Source: an uncultured Chlorobiota bacterium (GTDB lineage Bacteria; Bacteroidota; Ignavibacteria; UBA10030; UBA6906). Taken from it: a stretch of 50,201 bases of DNA. Under the pieces are notes generated by a model, which was given only the letters and a program-made list of their open reading frames with translations, made no database searches and was not told the origin of the DNA. The stretch lies in contig CAADGV010000044.1 of NCBI GenBank assembly GCA_900696645.1, positions 1-50,201 of the forward strand, in the 5' to 3' direction. Below, in pieces: positions 23,481 to 31,604 of this stretch; position 1 is the first letter of the stretch; the number at the start of each line of letters is the position of its first letter. The position numbers and the translations under genes are program-made.

Positions 23481-26198
23481 ATGAAAAGGAACATCCACGC
23501 ATCCGGTTTGGCTCATGAAAACTGGCATGCAATGGAAATGGATGATGTCTACGAAGAATTGCAAACCGGCCCCGACGGGCTGGACGACGCGGCAGTATCT
23601 CATCGTACGCAGATCTACGGTCGGAACATACTTCCTACGAAGGAACCCCCCTCCGTTTGGGAGATAGTTCTTCATCAGGTACTCAATCCCCTGATTTTCA
23701 TTCTGGTGGCCGCGGCCGTTGCGTCTTTGGCAATCGGCGAAGCGACGGATGCAATTTTCATCTTTCTCGTGATTGTCCTGAATAGCGGATTGGGTACATA
23801 TCAGGAGTATAACGCAGAGAAGAGTGCAGCAGGTCTGCAAAGTCTCTTGAAAATACGGGCAAGAACGAGACGCAACAACAAGGAAGTGGAAATTCCTTCG
23901 GAAGACATCGTGCCCGGCGATATTGTTCTGCTCGAATCAGGGAACAAGGTTCCTGCCGACCTCCGCCTCGCTCAGATAAACAACTTGGCCGCCGACGAGA
24001 GTTTTCTGACCGGGGAATCCGTGCCTGCAGAAAAGCGCGTGAAGCTTCTCCCGGAGAATACCGGAGTGGGTGAACGCAGCAACATGGTATTTGCGGGATC
24101 AACAATTACTGCAGGACGGGGAGCGGGAGTCGTGGTTGCCACCGGCTCACAAACGCAGGTCGGATTGATCGCCAAGACTGTTGCCGAGGCAGAGGGTGCC
24201 AAACCACCGCTTGTGCTGCGCATGGAGAAGTTCATCAGGCACATCAGTATTCTCGTGCTGCTTGTCAGTGCCGGGCTCGCCGTTCTCCTCCTTCATCAGG
24301 GGCACGAACTCTCCGCAGTCTTTTTTTTCGTTGTCGCCCTTGCTGTATCGGCGATTCCCGAAGGCCTGCCGGTGGCGCTGACGGTCGCGCTTTCAATTGC
24401 CACGAAGCGGATGTCTGAACGTCACGTCATCGTCCGAAAACTTACGGCAGTCGAAAGTCTTGGTAGTTGTACCGTTATTGCCAGTGACAAGACGGGAACG
24501 CTGACTGTGAATCAGCAAACGGCGCGTAAGATCGTGTTGCCCGATGGAGAGTCGTTCACCCTTTCCGGTGAGGGATATAATGGAGAAGGAGAACTATCTG
24601 CCGCTAAAGGGAGTGGGATAGACGAATCGTTCCGTACACAACTCAAGATGCTGGCAGAGCTTTCCATACTTGCCAACGAAGCATCTCTCACAAATGAAGA
24701 TGGTGAATGGAAGCACCGCGGCGATGCAATAGACGTTGCATGCCTCGCAATGGGACACAAAATGGGCCTGCGTCCCGAGGAAATCAGGCACAACGTCTCC
24801 CCTGTTGGGGAAATCCCGTACGAATCGGAGAGGAAGTTCTCGGCGGCATTCTATCAACAAAACGGTACAACTCACGTCGCTGCCAAGGGAGCTGTTGAAG
24901 TGATTCTCAGATTCTGTGGCAAAATGCAGTTACGTGATGGGGTGAAACCTCTCAATCGGGAAGTCATCGAGCAACAAGCCGACATGATGTCCGGGAAAGG
25001 GTTACGCGTACTTGCTGTTGCAGGGCGTGTGTATTCAGACTCAGTTACGAAAGGCGTGTATGATGATGGCGACATCTCAAACCTTGTCTTTCACGGACTA
25101 CTCGGATTTATCGACCCACTACGCCCGGAAGCGGTGGAGTCAGTGAAAAAGTGTAAGGAAGCGGGAATCCAGGTAATGATGATTACCGGTGACCATCCTT
25201 CAACCGCGGGCGCTATCGCAAAAGAACTGAAACTGACAGATCGTGATGAACGCGTGGTAACCGGCCAACAGTTGAGCGAGACCGGTACGCCCGACAGTCC
25301 GGCATACGAGAGGTTGGTTTCATCAACGCATGTTTTCGCGAGAGCCTCACCGGTGCAGAAGCTGGAGATTGTTGATGTATTGATTCGTCGCGGGGAGTTC
25401 GTTGCTGTAACGGGGGATGGCGTGAATGATGCTCCTGCCCTGCGCAGGGCAAATATCGGTGTCGCCATGGGGTCGGGGACTGATGTAGCAAAGGAAGTGG
25501 GCTTGATGATTGTAACGGATGACAATTTCGCATCAATTGTGTCGGGTGTTGAAGAGGGCAGGTTCGCGTATGACAATGTGCGAAAAGTGATCTACTTGCT
25601 GATTTCCACCGGAACGGCGGAAGTGTTCATGTTCATCGCCTCGATTTTTGCCGGACTGCCGATCCCCCTGCTTGCTGTTCAGCTTCTGTGGTTGAATCTT
25701 GTAACCAACGGCATTCAGGATGTTGCTTTGGCATTTGAGGGAGGAGAACCGGGAGCAATGAAGCGTAAGCCTCGCAAGACGAGCGAGGGTATTTTTAATG
25801 AGCAGATGGTCAGTCAAACGCTTGTTTCCGGGCTGGCAATCGGCAGTCTCGCGTTTGCTGCATGGTACTGGCTGGTTGAAATCCGGACAATGGATGAAGC
25901 ATCTGCGCGTAACATCATTCTCCTTCTCATGGTGCTGATGCAGAACGTACATGTGTTCAACTGCCGGTCCGAAACCGTGTCTGCGTTCAAAGTGCCCCTG
26001 CGCCGCAACTACGTACTCATCGGCGGCGTTATGCTCGCCCAACTGATACACATACTGAGCATGCAACTGCCGTTTATGCAGGGAATTCTCCGCACCGAGC
26101 CGGTACATCCTTCACACTGGTTGCTGGCATGCGTAATTGCCTTGGTTTTGCTCGCGGTTATGGAGGTGTTCAAGCTAATGCGACATCGGAAGGCGTAA
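23481..26198 (+). CDS. P-type cation-transporting ATPase (P2 group)
   Basis: 905 residues with the standard order: N-terminal cation-ATPase domain, actuator motif T177-G-E-S180, PEGLP in membrane helix 4, phosphorylated aspartate D336 in SDKTGTLT, and hinge motif GDGVNDAPAL, then four to six C-terminal membrane helices. PEGLP points to the calcium/sodium-type P2 group. Helix 6 reads NLVTNGIQDVALA where calcium pumps usually have NxxTD, so the ion may not be calcium; the TN-G-QD form also occurs in many uncharacterised bacterial pumps. It is coupled to the S2P gene four bases upstream. Energy from ATP would drive cation export at the inner membrane. Confidence 0.9.
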   Translation: MKRNIHASGLAHENWHAMEMDDVYEELQTGPDGLDDAAVSHRTQIYGRNILPTKEPPSVWEIVLHQVLNPLIFILVAAAVASLAIGEATDAIFIFLVIVLNSGLGTYQEYNAEKSAAGLQSLLKIRARTRRNNKEVEIPSEDIVPGDIVLLESGNKVPADLRLAQINNLAADESFLTGESVPAEKRVKLLPENTGVGERSNMVFAGSTITAGRGAGVVVATGSQTQVGLIAKTVAEAEGAKPPLVLRMEKFIRHISILVLLVSAGLAVLLLHQGHELSAVFFFVVALAVSAIPEGLPVALTVALSIATKRMSERHVIVRKLTAVESLGSCTVIASDKTGTLTVNQQTARKIVLPDGESFTLSGEGYNGEGELSAAKGSGIDESFRTQLKMLAELSILANEASLTNEDGEWKHRGDAIDVACLAMGHKMGLRPEEIRHNVSPVGEIPYESERKFSAAFYQQNGTTHVAAKGAVEVILRFCGKMQLRDGVKPLNREVIEQQADMMSGKGLRVLAVAGRVYSDSVTKGVYDDGDISNLVFHGLLGFIDPLRPEAVESVKKCKEAGIQVMMITGDHPSTAGAIAKELKLTDRDERVVTGQQLSETGTPDSPAYERLVSSTHVFARASPVQKLEIVDVLIRRGEFVAVTGDGVNDAPALRRANIGVAMGSGTDVAKEVGLMIVTDDNFASIVSGVEEGRFAYDNVRKVIYLLISTGTAEVFMFIASIFAGLPIPLLAVQLLWLNLVTNGIQDVALAFEGGEPGAMKRKPRKTSEGIFNEQMVSQTLVSGLAIGSLAFAAWYWLVEIRTMDEASARNIILLLMVLMQNVHVFNCRSETVSAFKVPLRRNYVLIGGVMLAQLIHILSMQLPFMQGILRTEPVHPSHWLLACVIALVLLAVMEVFKLMRHRKA

Positions 26199-26406
26199 CA
26201 ATGATGTGATTCCGTCATCGGGCAGGATGCTCTGTTATCTCTCTTCTAGATTATGGATGATTCAAAGCCTTTCACTTCTTGCACCATCACCCTTTCGGAA
26301 TCAACAGGAAGAGCCAGGCAAGTTCTGGAAAGTGTAGCTGCTTTTAGCTATTTTTAGCATACGAAAACAAGCAAACGCCCATACACCCCTCTTGCAAAGG
26401 TATCCC

Positions 26407-27744
26407 ATGAACACTCGTACAAAACGCTGGCTCACATTTGGCGGAAGCATACTTGTCACCATTCTCGTCGCGGCACTGTTGATCAACATCTTTGAGCGGC
26501 AGCAAGAAGGGAGGGTGACCTATATGAAAATTGTGGAGATATCCCCCGGCGATCCCGACCCCGAAGCATGGAAAGTGAACTTCCCCCGCGAATACGAAGC
26601 GTACATGCGGACTGTCAGAACCAGCGAGATGGACGAGTACAGCAAATGGGGACGATACGGCGGCTCCGAGTCGTTTTCAAAACTCGAAAAACATCCCGAC
26701 TATCGCCGCCTTTTTGCAGGGTATCCGTTCTCTGTAGAGTAGCGGGAAGAACGCGGCCACATGAACGCGTTGAAAGACATGCTTGCAAGCCCGCGCCTCG
26801 GCGATGAGAAACCGGGAACCTGCATGACATGTAAAAGTTCCCAAGTGCCCGCTTTTGTCGAGCAGTACGGCGCCGAATTGTTCTACAAAACTCCCGTGAA
26901 AGAGTTGGTGGAGAAGCACGGATTCAAGCACTCGGTGGTCTGCGCCGATTGTCATGATTCCAAAACGATGGAATTGAAAATCACGCGCATCGCTTTCAAA
27001 GAAGCAATGCAACGACGCGGCATCGACATTTCCAAAGCATCCCGCCAGGAGATGCGAAGCTACGTGTGCGGACAATGCCACGTTGAGTACTATTTCAAAG
27101 GGCCCGGCAAGTATCTTACATTCCCGTGGGATCAGGGAATGGTGCTGGACAGTATCGATGCATACTATGAGAAGGAGGGATTCTCCGACTGGACGCACGC
27201 CGAATCGAAGGCGCCGATGATCAAAATGCAGCATCCCGAATTCGAAATCTGGTCAACAGGAATTCACGCCCGATCCAATGTCAGTTGCGCAGATTGCCAC
27301 ATGCCGTACCGAAGGGAAGGGGCTATCAAAATTACAGATCATTGGATTCGAAGTCCGCTCGGGAATCTGACGAACGCATGCCTTACATGTCACCGGCAAA
27401 GCGAAACAGAAATGCGCGAGCGCGTTCTGCAAATCCAGGACCGGACATACGGCCTGATGCAACGCTCGGAGCGTGCTATCATCTCGGCAATTGACGGCAT
27501 CAAAGCGGCGATGCAGGTTGGAGCAACAGACGAGGAACTGAAGGCCGCACGCCAGTTGCACCGGAAATCTCAGATGCGTTGGGACTTCATCAGCGCGGAG
27601 AATAGTATGGGCTTTCACAGCTCGCAGGAGGTAGCACGAATTCTTGGCGACGCTATTGACTACGCCCGCCAAGCGGAGCTTGAAGCGTACAAAGTGCTGG
27701 TGAAAAGAGGTGTTCCGGCAAAACAGGTATCATACTCCGAATAG
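26407..27744 (+). pseudogene. nrfA: nrfA, cytochrome c nitrite reductase, interrupted by in-frame TAG
   Basis: Read straight through, this frame is a complete NrfA of about 445 residues, the periplasmic pentaheme enzyme that reduces nitrite to ammonium with six electrons. A membrane/signal helix covers residues 11-30. The catalytic heme site is CMTCK (139-143), with lysine as ligand, and four CxxCH sites follow (CADCH, CGQCH, CADCH, CLTCH). The VEYYF tyrosine and the GIHARS histidine of the active site are present. Codon 112 (26740-26742) is TAG where relatives have tyrosine before the R-G-H segment (FSVE-stop-REERGH), and the frame continues unbroken after it. There is a good ribosome binding site (AAAGG) before ATG 26407. 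No other damage is seen, so it is a very recent mutation, a sequencing or assembly error, or a suppressed codon. Confidence 0.85.
26761..27744 (+). CDS. nrfA: Heme-bearing part of the split nrfA
   Basis: 327-residue open frame after the amber codon, from the first ATG. It holds all five heme sites and the catalytic residues of NrfA but lacks the signal helix. A protein made from here could not be exported and so could not receive its hemes. The ATG has only a weak GGAAG twelve bases upstream. An automatic annotation would probably list this as the nitrite reductase; I regard it as a fragment of the gene starting at 26407. Confidence 0.6.
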   Translation: MNALKDMLASPRLGDEKPGTCMTCKSSQVPAFVEQYGAELFYKTPVKELVEKHGFKHSVVCADCHDSKTMELKITRIAFKEAMQRRGIDISKASRQEMRSYVCGQCHVEYYFKGPGKYLTFPWDQGMVLDSIDAYYEKEGFSDWTHAESKAPMIKMQHPEFEIWSTGIHARSNVSCADCHMPYRREGAIKITDHWIRSPLGNLTNACLTCHRQSETEMRERVLQIQDRTYGLMQRSERAIISAIDGIKAAMQVGATDEELKAARQLHRKSQMRWDFISAENSMGFHSSQEVARILGDAIDYARQAELEAYKVLVKRGVPAKQVSYSE

Positions 27745-27777
27745 ACCCGATTTTCACGTACTGCACGGCAGAGATCT

Positions 27778-28221
27778 ATGAACATCAAGAGGTTACTGGG
27801 ATTCCTCCTTATTGTCCTTCCCGGGACTGTCATCGGGTTAAGTGTTTACACCTTCTACTATGCCAAGGGATACTCATATCTCCTCGATGATCCCAAGGCG
27901 TGCATCAACTGCCATGTTATGCGCGACAATTTCATCGCGTGGGAAGTTTCCAGCCATCGTTCGGTAAGCTGCAACGGCTGTCACGTTCCCCAGGGTCCCG
28001 TCTCGAAATATTACGTGAAAGCCGAGAACGGATTCCGGCATTCGTATGTTTTCACATTTGAGAATCCACAGATCTTTCGGTTGGCGCCAATCGGGCAACG
28101 GACTGTTGAAGCAAATTGCATTCGATGTCACGTTGCGACAGTCTCAAATATCTCACACGGTGTCAGCGATACCGGCATGCGCTGCTTCGACTGTCACCGT
28201 GGAGTTGGACACGCGTTCTAA
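27778..28221 (+). CDS. nrfH: NrfH, membrane tetraheme quinol dehydrogenase
   Basis: 147 residues of the NapC/NirT family. A single N-terminal membrane helix (5-30) anchors a periplasmic domain with four heme sites: CINCH, CNGCH, CIRCH and CFDCH. The methionine in CHVMRD is in the place of the unusual heme-1 ligand of NrfH. It takes electrons from menaquinol and passes them to NrfA, with which it forms a complex. It starts 34 bases after nrfA; the order nrfA-nrfH is the reverse of the common nrfHA arrangement. It is intact, so electron supply remains coded even if nrfA is broken. Confidence 0.92.
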   Translation: MNIKRLLGFLLIVLPGTVIGLSVYTFYYAKGYSYLLDDPKACINCHVMRDNFIAWEVSSHRSVSCNGCHVPQGPVSKYYVKAENGFRHSYVFTFENPQIFRLAPIGQRTVEANCIRCHVATVSNISHGVSDTGMRCFDCHRGVGHAF

Positions 28222-28259
28222 CTTCATTCAGAATCGGAATACGATAACGGAGATTACCA

Positions 28260-28574
28260 ATGCACATTCAGGTGAATACTGACAGACATGTCGAAGGTAC
28301 CACTGAACTCAAACATCTTGTCGAGAATACCATAAAGAATACGTTGGATCGTTTCAGCACTCGTGTTACGCGCGTCGAAGTTCACCTCGGAGACGAGAAC
28401 AGCCACAAAGCCGGGGGTGATGACAAACGATGTCTGATGGAAGCCCGCCTTGCCGGTCTCCAACCGATTGCGGTAAAACACCAGGCTCCGACGCTGGAGC
28501 AGGCAATCGACGGGGCGACAGGAAAATTGGAAAGAGCCATAGAGAGCCGTCTCGGGCGGTTGAACAAACGGTAA
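28260..28574 (+). CDS. hpf: HPF/RaiA-family ribosome hibernation factor, short form
   Basis: 104 residues. The alternating strand-helix pattern (MHIQVNTDRHVEG, a VTRVEVHLGDENS strand, then CLMEARLAGLQPIAVKHQAPTLEQAIDGA) is the single S30AE/HPF domain, which sits in the decoding centre of idle ribosomes. The C-terminal dimerisation domain of long HPF is absent. It follows nrfH by 38 bases. If cotranscribed, ribosome silencing would be tied to anaerobic or nitrite conditions. The strand with VEVHLGDEN fits the family well; confidence is moderate because the family is divergent. Confidence 0.75.
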   Translation: MHIQVNTDRHVEGTTELKHLVENTIKNTLDRFSTRVTRVEVHLGDENSHKAGGDDKRCLMEARLAGLQPIAVKHQAPTLEQAIDGATGKLERAIESRLGRLNKR

Positions 28575-28670
28575 GACGGTCTAAATGTGAGGTTATCACA
28601 GGTTGTTAGCAGAAGATCGTTCCGAAAGAACATTCCCTGAAATCTCTCGATACCTTGGCGGATCAAACGC

Positions 28671-29624
28671 ATGCGAAAGCACACGCTCGAAACACTTCTT
28701 AAAGAAGGTCTGATAACGGGCGACCAACAGTCATTCCTCTCACGCATCTACGACAAATCAGTGTTCTCTCTCTACTATGAGTTGAGAACAATGTTGTACT
28801 TCGGCGTTCTCCTCTTCACGGCCGGCATCGGCATACTCGTCTATCGCAATATCGATACAATCGGACATCAGGCCATCATAGCAGGGCTTGCAGGATTGGC
28901 TGCCATCGCGTTCCGGTATGCTGCAAAACGAAGGCCGCCCTATTCACATCGCGAGACAGAAAGTCCCGGATCGCTGTACGAGTATGTGCTGCTCGGCGCC
29001 TGCCTTCTGTTTGCCACCATCGTCGGGTACATCCAATACCAGTACGGGATCTTCGGAACACGGTGGGAATTGAGCGCACTGATACCCGCGGTTGTGTTTC
29101 TCTATATCGCATACGCATTCGACCATCGCGGTGTTCTTGCCCTCGGCATCGCGGGGTTGGCCTCCTGGCTCGGACTGACGGTTTCGCCGGCAGAATTAAT
29201 GAAACAGGGTATCTTCTCCTCAGAAGCAGTCATCTTCAACGGGCTTGTTTTCGGGATTGTAATTTGCGGAGTTGCGTTTGTTCTTGATCGCTTCGGCATC
29301 AAGAAACATTTTACGTTCACTGCGCTAACCCTTGGGTCGAACGTTCTATTTGTTGCATGTCTTGCAGGGCTGTTTACGCTTGGAATGAGTCTTCTGTTCT
29401 TCCCCCTCTTGATGCTGTGCTGCGCTGGAGGCATTATCTTTGCCCGAAGGGAACAATCGTTTCTCTTTCTTCTTCTTTCTTGTGTGTACGGATACATCGG
29501 GGTGACATATTTTTTGTCGGATGTTCTTGTTGAGGCATTCGGGATATTCTTCTACTTCATTGTTTCGTGCGGCATCATCATCTATTTCATCTTTAACTAC
29601 AAGACCTTTCTGGCGAAACGATGA
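28671..29624 (+). CDS. DUF2157-like polytopic membrane protein
   Basis: 317 residues. A cytoplasmic N-terminal helix bundle of about 40 residues (TLETLLKEGLITGDQQSFLSR), with the 'L-x-x-G-L-I-x-x-x-Q' pattern of DUF2157 proteins, precedes nine to ten membrane helices. No catalytic motif is visible. The next gene has the same plan and starts with an ATGA overlap, so the two are likely paralogous partners made together. Function unknown. Confidence 0.7.
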   Translation: MRKHTLETLLKEGLITGDQQSFLSRIYDKSVFSLYYELRTMLYFGVLLFTAGIGILVYRNIDTIGHQAIIAGLAGLAAIAFRYAAKRRPPYSHRETESPGSLYEYVLLGACLLFATIVGYIQYQYGIFGTRWELSALIPAVVFLYIAYAFDHRGVLALGIAGLASWLGLTVSPAELMKQGIFSSEAVIFNGLVFGIVICGVAFVLDRFGIKKHFTFTALTLGSNVLFVACLAGLFTLGMSLLFFPLLMLCCAGGIIFARREQSFLFLLLSCVYGYIGVTYFLSDVLVEAFGIFFYFIVSCGIIIYFIFNYKTFLAKR

Positions 29625-30796
29625 TCATCTACGACATGCGTTTGGTGGAAAAGTTGCAGGTTGCCCGCGAGGCAAAACAGTGGCGTAACAGCGGGATCAT
29701 CCCTTCAAATCAATACGATGCAATAAAGGCAGCATACACCACGCCTCTCTACTCTCCGACATTATTCATTCGAATCGTACTGTTCGTCTTTGCATGTATT
29801 GCACTTGCTGGAGTGTATGGGATTGTTTTTCTTATTGTGTCGCCTGATCATGATACGACGTTCGCCGCGCTTCTTGTTGTGGTTGGCGGACTCTCCTTTT
29901 TCGTACTTGAGAGAGTTGTGAAGACCCGGCAATTGTACAAGGCAGGAATTGAGGAGGCAATGCTGTATGTGGCATTATTTCTCACAATCGCAGGGATAGT
30001 GTGGCTTTACCTCGAAGCAACGTCGCCGCCACGCACAGGCGTAGTGCCTTGGATTCTTGCGCTCCCGCTTTTGATTTGGGGCGCTGTACGTTTTGCGGAC
30101 AGGCTTGTAACGGCGGGCGCCTATATTTGCGCGCTGGCCGTTGTGCTCGTGCCTTTGTCTGAGAGCGGCCCTGTAACGCGTTCCCTTCTGCCGTTTGTAG
30201 CGATGCTTCTCGGCTTAGGATCATATTTTCTTGTTCGAAAGTACAGCGGAAAGAAGTTTCTTGAGCCATGGAAGGATTGTCTTTTTGTTATCAAGATGCT
30301 GAGTCTTGCGGTGTTGTACTGCGGCGGAAACTACTTCGTGGTTCGGGAAGGAAACGCTGCGTTGATGGGATATGAAATTCCCGAAGGCGGGAATATCCCG
30401 TTTGCGTTTCTGTTCTACATACTTACAGCCTTGATACCGGTTGCGTATATCGTGCGTGGCCTCATGATTCGTGACCATCTGCTGTTGAGAACGGGATTGA
30501 TTGCGGCCGTCGTTTCCGTGTTGACATTTCGTTATTACTTTCATGTTGTTGCTCCCGAGGTGGCACTGACCATCGCCGGTGCGGTGATGTTCCTGGCAGC
30601 AATGTTCTCGTTACGCTTTCTCAAAACCGACAGAAACGGTTTCACGCATCGCAATATCTTGAAAGAGAAACTGAAAGATCTGAATGCAGAAGGATTGCTG
30701 ATTTCCCAGACACTCGGACCTGCACCACAGCCCGCCGCAAAACCTCCACAGGGAGGCGGAGAATTCGGCGGCGGGGGCACGACAGGCAGTTGGTAG
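29621..30796 (+). CDS. DUF2157-like membrane protein with Gly-rich GSW tail
   Basis: 391 residues. The N-terminal segment (KLQVAREAKQWRNSGIIPSNQYDAI) resembles the DUF2157 helix of the preceding gene, followed by about ten membrane helices. The C-terminus is cytoplasmic and disordered, ending in PPQGGGEFGGGGTTGSW. Similar FGGGG-x2-G-x-W tails end unrelated membrane proteins of the TPM-domain type, so the tail may be a shared recognition feature. The start overlaps the upstream stop codon (ATGA). No function assigned. Confidence 0.7.
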   Translation: MIIYDMRLVEKLQVAREAKQWRNSGIIPSNQYDAIKAAYTTPLYSPTLFIRIVLFVFACIALAGVYGIVFLIVSPDHDTTFAALLVVVGGLSFFVLERVVKTRQLYKAGIEEAMLYVALFLTIAGIVWLYLEATSPPRTGVVPWILALPLLIWGAVRFADRLVTAGAYICALAVVLVPLSESGPVTRSLLPFVAMLLGLGSYFLVRKYSGKKFLEPWKDCLFVIKMLSLAVLYCGGNYFVVREGNAALMGYEIPEGGNIPFAFLFYILTALIPVAYIVRGLMIRDHLLLRTGLIAAVVSVLTFRYYFHVVAPEVALTIAGAVMFLAAMFSLRFLKTDRNGFTHRNILKEKLKDLNAEGLLISQTLGPAPQPAAKPPQGGGEFGGGGTTGSW

Positions 30797-30834
30797 GTTT
30801 CACAAATCACTTCAAACAACATACAGGAGACACG

Positions 30835-31263
30835 ATGAAGGCAATGCTGCATTGTATTCTTCTTCTTTCACTGATTCTTGTTTCGTGCGCGTCCATCTCG
30901 GATGCAATCAAAGCAAAAGATGACGGGACAGTTGTAACATACCCTGTAGACTTCGAGCAGGGCTGGAAGATTGCATTGCGAGTCCTGCGTTGGGAAGATG
31001 CAGAAACGATTGAAGAGCACAAGGATGAGAACTACATGGTCACAACAGTCGGTGCCAATCTGATTTCTGCCGGCGCTGTCGTTGCGGTATGGGTCGAGCC
31101 GCAAGGGAACAACAGTGTCAAGGTAACGTGTGTCACAAAACGAAAGATGCAGACTAACATAGCAACAGGGTTGACGGAAACCAAATTCCACACACGATTC
31201 AAGCAAGCGGTTGACATCGTAAAGCAGGGAAAACCGCTGCCCTCCGACGCCCCGAAAAACTAA
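30835..31263 (+). CDS. Small lipoprotein
   Basis: 142 residues. The signal ends in the lipobox LVSC (C18). The mature part has strands and helices like YPVDFEQGWKIALRVLRWEDAETIEE and a predicted beta sheet with VKVTCVTKRK, recalling DUF3568-type small envelope lipoproteins, though the assignment is weak. The ATG at 30835 has AGGAG seven bases upstream; the earlier in-frame start overlaps the preceding gene and has no signal peptide. Probably in the same operon as the two membrane proteins upstream. Location: periplasmic side of a membrane. Confidence 0.7.
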   Translation: MKAMLHCILLLSLILVSCASISDAIKAKDDGTVVTYPVDFEQGWKIALRVLRWEDAETIEEHKDENYMVTTVGANLISAGAVVAVWVEPQGNNSVKVTCVTKRKMQTNIATGLTETKFHTRFKQAVDIVKQGKPLPSDAPKN

Positions 31264-31376
31264 TGCCCCTCCAACTATCTTTTTCTACAAATCGAGGGGA
31301 GCAGTGCCGCAGCAACATGGAAAAAAACTTCACAGTTATGTGGAGATATTTAGTGGAGTGGCACAAGTGAGTCCAA

Positions 31377-31409
31377 GGTTCCCCGCATCCCGGAACGGTG
31401 CGGGGAACC
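31377..31409. terminator. Perfect inverted repeat, possible terminator
   Basis: GGTTCCCCGCA (31377-31387) and TGCGGGGAACC (31399-31409) pair over 11 bases with an 11-base loop. No U-run follows on either strand. It lies 114 bases past the small-lipoprotein stop. Confidence 0.45.
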
Positions 31410-31496
31410 CACTATACCTCAGTCTGTTTCAACCCTGATGGCCAAGATCGGCCCGAATTCTTAGCAATACCACCCATTCTTTTAGATACAAGCCTG

Positions 31497-31525
31497 TTGG
31501 ATTTCCCGCCCTTCTTGTCTATTTT
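31497..31525 (+). promoter_or_regulatory. Promoter candidate for the C39-like gene
   Basis: TTGGAT (31497-31502), a 17-base spacer and TATTTT (31520-31525). The start of transcription would be near 31532, about 70 bases before the ATG at 31605. Confidence 0.45.
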
Positions 31526-31604
31526 TCTACCCCACCATTTCTCAGCAGACGTTGATAGCGATGTGTGGTAAGATTCTTTGAACTCCCGGAGTGTTTGACA
31601 ATCA

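Larger units (their letters stand above)
31264..31604. other. Intergenic region of 341 bases
   Basis: No gene is seen here. It holds a CCCCTC/GAGGGG pair with a wide loop (31266-31299), a perfect 11-base inverted repeat (31377-31409) and a promoter candidate (31497-31525). It separates the small-lipoprotein operon from the C39-like gene. Confidence 0.7.

Noticed and set aside
26740-26742. Amber codon read as pyrrolysine
   Set aside because: The position is tyrosine in relatives and no pyl genes are visible; suppression is possible but unsupported.
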